Assembly (NCBI GenBank): GCA_900471515.1
Contig: UCFC01000051.1
Location: 30,741 to 94,740, forward strand
Length of the DNA stretch: 64,000 nucleotides
Origin: Hyphomicrobiales bacterium
GTDB lineage: Bacteria; Pseudomonadota; Alphaproteobacteria; Rhizobiales; Rhizobiaceae
Reading direction: 5' to 3'
Shown: positions 59,454 through 64,000 of the stretch, in pieces
Position numbering within the stretch: the stretch's first letter is position 1
How the letters are laid out: every line of letters begins with the position of its first letter
Program-made: the position numbers and the translations under genes
The notes under the pieces: model-generated
What the model was told of the DNA's origin: nothing
Database searches by the model: none
Seen by the model: the letters and a program-made list of their open reading frames with translations, nothing else

Positions 59454-60146
59454 ATGCGCATCTCTGAAATGCAATTGACGAAACGCCAGCTTCTGGGCGG
59501 TGTCGCCGCCGCAACCGCATCGATCGCGGTCTATGGGACGGCGCAGGCAGCCCCGGAAATCCCGCAGCCGGATGGCGATGTGGACATGGCCAAGGTCATG
59601 ACGCCCGGCGCGCTGCCGGAAATGGCGCTCGGCAAGACCGATGCCCCGGTCAAGATCGTCGAATATATGTCGATGACCTGCCCGCATTGCGCCCATTTCC
59701 ACAACACCACCTTCGATGCCATCAAGCAGAAATACGTCGATACCGGCAAGGTCGAGTTCGTGCTGCGCGAATTCCCTTTCGATCCGCGCGCCGCCGCCGC
59801 CTTCATGCTCGCCCGCTGCAACCCGCAGAAGCCGGAAGAGCTTGCGACGCCGGAACAGTATTTCCCGATGGTCGCCATGCTCTTCAAGCAGCAGCAGGTC
59901 TGGGCCGCTGCCGATGATGGCCGTGCGGCGCTGCTGCAGATGTCCAAGCTCGCCGGATTTACTGAGGATAGCTTCACGAAGTGCTTGACGAACCAGAAAC
60001 TGCTGGATGAAGTGAACGCCACGCGGGAAAGGGGTTCCAAGGATTTTGGCGTCAACGCCACGCCGACGTTCCTCATCAATGGCAAGCGCTATTCTGGAGA
60101 TATGCCGGTTGACACCATGTCGGCCCTCATCGACAGCCTCCTCTGA
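59454..60146 (+). CDS. DsbA family thiol:disulfide protein
   Basis: 230-residue exported thioredoxin-fold protein. Signal sequence 1-32 (KRQLLGGVAAATASIAV, ending AQA). The active site is CPHC (C76, C79) in SMTCPHCAHFH and the cis-Pro loop is NATPTFLING. DsbA/ScsC-like proteins oxidise or isomerise periplasmic disulfides. ATG 59454 follows GGGGAA and is preferred over a TTG 78 bases upstream. Directly before smc (78 bases), an order conserved in rhizobia. Confidence 0.93.
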   Translation: MRISEMQLTKRQLLGGVAAATASIAVYGTAQAAPEIPQPDGDVDMAKVMTPGALPEMALGKTDAPVKIVEYMSMTCPHCAHFHNTTFDAIKQKYVDTGKVEFVLREFPFDPRAAAAFMLARCNPQKPEELATPEQYFPMVAMLFKQQQVWAAADDGRAALLQMSKLAGFTEDSFTKCLTNQKLLDEVNATRERGSKDFGVNATPTFLINGKRYSGDMPVDTMSALIDSLL

Positions 60147-60224
60147 TCCGTACCGTTTTAAGAAGGCGGGCGACGGTCAAGGCCGTGCGCCCGCTTTTTC
60201 GTATGTGCAGCGCGAGGCTGCGGC

Positions 60225-63200
60225 ATGAAGTTCAACAAGCTCCGCCTTGTCGGCTTCAAATCCTTCGTCGAACCGACCGAATTCGTCATCGAGCGCGGCC
60301 TGACCGGCGTCGTCGGCCCGAACGGCTGCGGCAAGTCCAATCTCGTCGAGGCCCTGCGCTGGGTGATGGGCGAGAATTCCTACAAGAACATGCGTGCGTC
60401 CGGCATGGACGACGTGATCTTTTCGGGTTCGGGAAACCGTCCGGCGCGCAACACGGCCGAAGTCGCGCTCTATCTCGACAATAGCGAGCGTGTCGCCCCC
60501 GCCGCCTTCAACGACAGCGACGAAATCCAGGTCACGCGCCGCATCGAGCGCGAGCAGGGCTCCATCTACCGCATCAACGGCAAGGAAAGCCGTGCCAAGG
60601 ACGTGCAGCTCCTCTTTGCCGATGCCTCCACCGGCGCGCGCTCTCCCTCCATGGTCGGGCAGGGGCGCATCGGCGAACTGATCGCCGCAAAGCCGCAGGC
60701 CCGCCGCCAGCTCCTGGAAGAGGCGGCCGGCATTTCCGGCCTGCATTCGCGCCGCCACGAGGCCGAGCTTCGCCTGCGCGCCGCCGAGACCAATCTGGAG
60801 CGGCTGGATGACGTCACCTCGCAGCTTGAAAGCCAGATCGAGAGCCTGAAGCGCCAGGCCCGCCAGGCAAACCGCTTCAAGACGCTCTCCGCCGATATCC
60901 GCGCCCGCGAGGCCATGCTGCTCCATATCCGCTGGGTGCAGGCGAAGGAGGCCGAGGCCGAAGCCGACAGTGCGCTCAACCAGGCAACCGTCGTCGTTGC
61001 CGAGAAGGCGCAGATCCAGATGGATGCGGCGAAGAACCAGGGCATTGCCAGCCTGAAACTGCCGGAGCTGCGCGAAGGCGAGGCGCGCGCCGCCGCTGCC
61101 CTGCAGCGCCTGCAGATCGCCCGCAGCCAGCTCGAGGAGGATGCCAACCGCATCCTGCGTCGCCGCGACGAACTCACCCGCCGTCTCGCTCAGCTCGCCG
61201 AAGACATCCGGCGTGAAGAGCGGCTTGTCGCCGACAACGCCGCAATCCTTGCAAGGCTCGATGCGGAAGAGGCCGACATCGCCGAAATCCTGGCCGATTC
61301 CGGTCGTTATGCCGAGGAAACGCGGCAGGCTTTCGAAGAGGCGACCGCCAAACTCGCCGACAGCGAACGCATTTTCACCGCCCTGACCGCAGAGCGCGCC
61401 GAGGCCGCAGCCGGACGCAATCAGCTGGAGCGCGCCATCCGCGACCTCGCCGACCGCAAGCTCAGGCTGGAACGCCAGATGGACGATGCCAGCCGCGAAC
61501 TTGCCGGCATCGGAGAAAGGATCGCAACCCTTCCGGACCCGGAAGAAAAGCGCGCCATGGTCGAGGCCGGCGAGATTGCCGTCGCAGATGCCGAAGCGAC
61601 GATCCAGGCGGTCGAACAGGCGCTTGCCGGGGCGCGCGAGACGGAAGCGCTTTCGCGCGCGCCGGTCGAGCAGGCGCGCGGCAGGCTCAATGCGCTGGAA
61701 ACGGAAGCGCGCACCATCCAGCGCATGCTGGCCGGCGCTGCGGCCGGCGAGTTCCCGCCGGTTGCCGAAGAGCTGAAGGTCGATCGCGGCTTCGAGACGG
61801 CGCTCGGAGCCGCGCTTGGAGACGATCTCGAATCCCCGCTCGATCCGAACGCGCCTGCCCATTGGTCGGAAAATGGCGACGGGGCCGGCGATCCGGCATT
61901 GCCTCCTGGCGCCGAGCCGCTTCTGAACCATGTCCGCGCGCCCGCCGCGCTGATCCGCCGCCTGCGCCAGATCGGTCTGGTCGCTGCCGCCGACGCACCG
62001 AATCTGGTGAAGGACCTGAAGGCAGGCCAGCGCCTCGTCACGAAGGAGGGTGCCGTCTATCGCTGGGACGGCCACGTCACCGGCGCGGATGCGCCGAGTG
62101 CGGCTGCGCTCCGCCTTGCCCAGAAGAACCGCCTGTCCGAGCTGGAAGGCGAGGCCGAGCTCGCGCGCGATGTTCTGGCCGAAGCGGAGGAGCGTCTGGC
62201 CTCAGCGGCAGACAGCATCCGCGACGAAGAGCGCCGGCTAGCCGAGGCCCGCGATATCAGCCGCCTGTCCGCCCGTCATCTGGCCGAGGCGCGCGAAGCG
62301 CTCGCCGCCGCCGAGCGCGCCTCCGGCGATCTCATTCGCCGCCGCGATGTCATCGCCGAAGCCGTCAGCCAGCTGCAGGCGCAGCTTGAGGATGTCGCGG
62401 TTCAGGAAGAAAATGCCCGCATCGAGCTGGAGGATGCGCCCGATCTGACCGCGCTCGACGATCGGCTGCGCTTCCAGCAGGCCGAGGTGGCGACGGATCG
62501 CGGTGCGCTTGCCGAGGCCCGCGCCCGCCACGAGAGCCTGAACCGGGAGAACGAGGCCCGCCAGCGCCGCATCGTCGCCATCGGCCAGGAGCGCGAGACA
62601 TGGCGCCAGCGCGCCGCAAGCGCCGAGGACCATATCGCCACGCTGCGCGATCGCGAGGAAGAGGCCCGCGAGGAGGCGGCCGAGCTGGAAATGGCGCCGG
62701 ACGAATTCGACGACAAGCGCCGTGCCTTGCTGACGGAACTGCAGAAGGCCGAGGAAGCCCGCCGCCACGCCGCCGATCTGCTGGCCGAGGCGGAACTGCT
62801 GCAGCGCGATGCCGACCACAAGGCGGCAACGGCGCTGTCCGAACTCGCCGAAAGCCGCGAGCGCCGCGGCCGCGCCGAGGAACGCCTCGTCTCCGCCCGC
62901 GAAAAGCGGCAGGAGAGCGAGCAGCGCATTCGCGAGACGCTGAACGTTGCGCCGCATGAGGCGCTGCGCCTTGCCGGCCGGCCGGGCTTGCAGACGCTGC
63001 CCGATCCGCGTGAGGTCGAACGCGAGGTGGAGCGGCTGCGCATCGAACGCGAGCGTCTGGGCGCCGTCAACCTGCGCGCCGACGAGGAGCAGAAGGAACT
63101 CAGCGATAAGCTGGAAGCGCTGATCAAGGAACGCGACGACGTGATCGACGCGATCCGGAAATTGCGCGGCGCGATCCAGAGCCTGAACCGCGAAGGCCGC

Positions 63201-63683
63201 GAACGGCTGATCGCCGCCTTCGATGTCGTCAACGCCCAGTTCCAGCGCCTCTTCACCCATCTCTTCGGCGGCGGCACGGCGGAACTGCAATTGATCGAAT
63301 CCGACGATCCGCTGGAAGCCGGCCTCGAAATCCTCGCCCGCCCGCCCGGCAAGAAGCCGCAGACGATGACGCTGCTGTCCGGAGGTGAACAGGCGCTGAC
63401 CGCGATGGCGCTGATCTTTGCCGTCTTCCTCACCAATCCCGCGCCGATCTGCGTGCTGGACGAGGTGGATGCGCCGCTCGACGACCACAATGTCGAGCGC
63501 TACTGCAACCTGATGGACGAGATGGCGGCCTCGACCGAGACCCGATTCGTCATCATCACCCACAATCCCATCACCATGGCCCGCATGAATCGCCTCTTTG
63601 GCGTCACAATGGCCGAGCAGGGTGTTTCTCAGCTCGTCTCGGTCGATTTGCAGACTGCGGAGCGTCTGCGCGAAACGGCTTGA
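60225..63683 (+). CDS. smc: chromosome segregation ATPase SMC
   Basis: 1152-residue SMC. Walker A GPNGCGKSNLVEALRW at 31-46; long coiled coils rich in Glu, Arg and Ala flank a short hinge (about 500-640); the C-terminal ABC signature is LLSGGEQALTAMALIF with Walker B VCVLDEVDAPLDDHN-like (read ICVLDEVDAPLDDHN). It condenses and aligns the chromosome with ScpA and ScpB, which are not in the window. The hinge is small, as common in alphaproteobacterial SMC. Confidence 0.97.
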   Translation: MKFNKLRLVGFKSFVEPTEFVIERGLTGVVGPNGCGKSNLVEALRWVMGENSYKNMRASGMDDVIFSGSGNRPARNTAEVALYLDNSERVAPAAFNDSDEIQVTRRIEREQGSIYRINGKESRAKDVQLLFADASTGARSPSMVGQGRIGELIAAKPQARRQLLEEAAGISGLHSRRHEAELRLRAAETNLERLDDVTSQLESQIESLKRQARQANRFKTLSADIRAREAMLLHIRWVQAKEAEAEADSALNQATVVVAEKAQIQMDAAKNQGIASLKLPELREGEARAAAALQRLQIARSQLEEDANRILRRRDELTRRLAQLAEDIRREERLVADNAAILARLDAEEADIAEILADSGRYAEETRQAFEEATAKLADSERIFTALTAERAEAAAGRNQLERAIRDLADRKLRLERQMDDASRELAGIGERIATLPDPEEKRAMVEAGEIAVADAEATIQAVEQALAGARETEALSRAPVEQARGRLNALETEARTIQRMLAGAAAGEFPPVAEELKVDRGFETALGAALGDDLESPLDPNAPAHWSENGDGAGDPALPPGAEPLLNHVRAPAALIRRLRQIGLVAAADAPNLVKDLKAGQRLVTKEGAVYRWDGHVTGADAPSAAALRLAQKNRLSELEGEAELARDVLAEAEERLASAADSIRDEERRLAEARDISRLSARHLAEAREALAAAERASGDLIRRRDVIAEAVSQLQAQLEDVAVQEENARIELEDAPDLTALDDRLRFQQAEVATDRGALAEARARHESLNRENEARQRRIVAIGQERETWRQRAASAEDHIATLRDREEEAREEAAELEMAPDEFDDKRRALLTELQKAEEARRHAADLLAEAELLQRDADHKAATALSELAESRERRGRAEERLVSAREKRQESEQRIRETLNVAPHEALRLAGRPGLQTLPDPREVEREVERLRIERERLGAVNLRADEEQKELSDKLEALIKERDDVIDAIRKLRGAIQSLNREGRERLIAAFDVVNAQFQRLFTHLFGGGTAELQLIESDDPLEAGLEILARPPGKKPQTMTLLSGGEQALTAMALIFAVFLTNPAPICVLDEVDAPLDDHNVERYCNLMDEMAASTETRFVIITHNPITMARMNRLFGVTMAEQGVSQLVSVDLQTAERLRETA

Positions 63684-63900
63684 GCCGGCATTTTAATTAA
63701 AGACCAAAAAAGGTCACTCCGACATCGGGTACGTACCCCATTTGGGTGATGCTCTTTTGCGCGCATTGCATTAGAAGTTGTTTTATCGCAACCGCGCCGT
63801 TACGGATAAGTAGCAATCGGTCGTTGCGTTCTGTAGAATTTGCAATGCCGCTTTCGGGTTGAGTGAGACGCTGAAAGTCGCGAGGCATTGTGGGGACCCC

Positions 63901-63925
63901 CCGTCCGGTTTTCCTGGCCGGACGG
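63901..63925 (+). terminator. hairpin A downstream of smc
   Basis: CCGTCCGG (63901-63908) and CCGGACGG (63918-63925), loop 9. Perfect 8-bp GC-rich stem directly before the main terminator. Confidence 0.7.
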
Positions 63926-63932
63926 AAACAAG

Positions 63933-63973
63933 GCTTTGCGGGACCGTTGTTGCAGTCCCGCAAAGCTTTTTTT
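63933..63973 (+). terminator. strong intrinsic terminator downstream of smc
   Basis: GCTTTGCGGGAC (63933-63944) and GTCCCGCAAAGC (63955-63966) form a perfect 12-bp stem with a 10-base loop, followed by seven T residues (63967-63973). Clear rho-independent terminator on the plus strand. Confidence 0.92.
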
Positions 63974-64000
63974 ATGCGCTTAAACAAAGCATGTCGCGCA

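Larger units (their letters stand above)
63684..64000 (+). other. 317-base region after smc: terminator pair and possible small RNA
   Basis: No convincing protein-coding gene. It contains a 12-bp palindrome GGGTACGTACCC at 63727-63738, the GACC/GGTC stem just before it, and two terminal hairpins. A 37-codon ORF from 63748 lacks a good ribosome binding site. The layout (AT-rich start, structured middle, strong terminator end) fits a non-coding RNA or a leader of the next operon, which lies beyond the window. Confidence 0.5.

Noticed and set aside
63697..63987. Minus-strand frame of 96 codons after smc
   Set aside because: It runs through both terminator hairpins, has no family resemblance, and its upstream context lacks a ribosome binding site.

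Overview
The window is a contiguous stretch of a GC-rich alphaproteobacterial chromosome, most likely a member of the Rhizobiaceae (Rhizobium/Agrobacterium/Ensifer type). The evidence is a GANTC methyltransferase of the CcrM type, a ctaCDBGE-DUF983-surf1 cluster followed by ispH-thrB-rnhA, a dsbA-smc pair, the bioMNY biotin transporter, a BioR-type biotin regulator with matching boxes, and two RIME-like intergenic repeats. I see no rRNA, tRNA, CRISPR array, prophage or insertion sequence. Coding density is high and almost all genes are housekeeping or small accessory genes.

Left part (1-20 kb): partial dxs; pirin; an unknown lipoprotein; an SDR; xseB and a histone-deacetylase-like hydrolase; a hotdog thioesterase; the bioMNY biotin ECF transporter, divergent from an AlkX/YcaQ-like DNA glycosylase; aroC followed by a RibB with a degenerate GTP cyclohydrolase II half; a CHASE-PAS-GGDEF-EAL protein; a DUF1344 protein; a phosphoglycerate-mutase-like gene; fabI; a DnaJ-like protein; pdxH.

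Middle (20-46 kb): a polysaccharide deacetylase, a D,D-carboxypeptidase with SPOR domain, tldD, ialB; then the aa3 cytochrome c oxidase operon (ctaC, ctaD, ctaB, a 45-residue CoxF-like protein, ctaG, ctaE) with an FNR/FixK-like box close to the ctaC start. DUF983, surf1, ispH, thrB and rnhA follow, interrupted by an opposite-strand chloramphenicol-phosphotransferase-like kinase. Next come a zinc-ribbon metallopeptidase, CsbD, YqgE, a DsbD-alpha-like periplasmic protein, a peroxiredoxin, a ParDE module, and a zinc-type ABC transporter (order ATPase-permease-binding protein) behind tandem Zur-like boxes and a 42-codon ORF. A membrane EAL protein with a degenerate GGDEF follows.

Right part (46-64 kb): an M16 peptidase, thrC, a lipoprotein, a HAD hydrolase, then bioR-bioY-DUF1284 with two near-perfect BioR boxes. 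An ArsR regulator lies divergent from a NIPSNAP/ABM pair. After it come ccrM with a CtrA-like box, an NTF2-like protein, a HAD phosphatase, mutY, a DciA/DUF721 protein, a second ParDE module with a perfect palindromic operator, a DsbA-like thioredoxin-fold protein, and smc, followed by a strong terminator pair.

The most interesting items are the BioR-bioY-DUF1284 unit with its cysteine-rich partner, the RIME-like repeats whose ends supply stop codons, the histidine-rich CtaD N-terminus, the FixK-like box at ctaC, the RibB with a decayed second domain, and the Zur-box operon with its tiny membrane ORF. All functional calls rest on reading motifs by eye; no database search was run.
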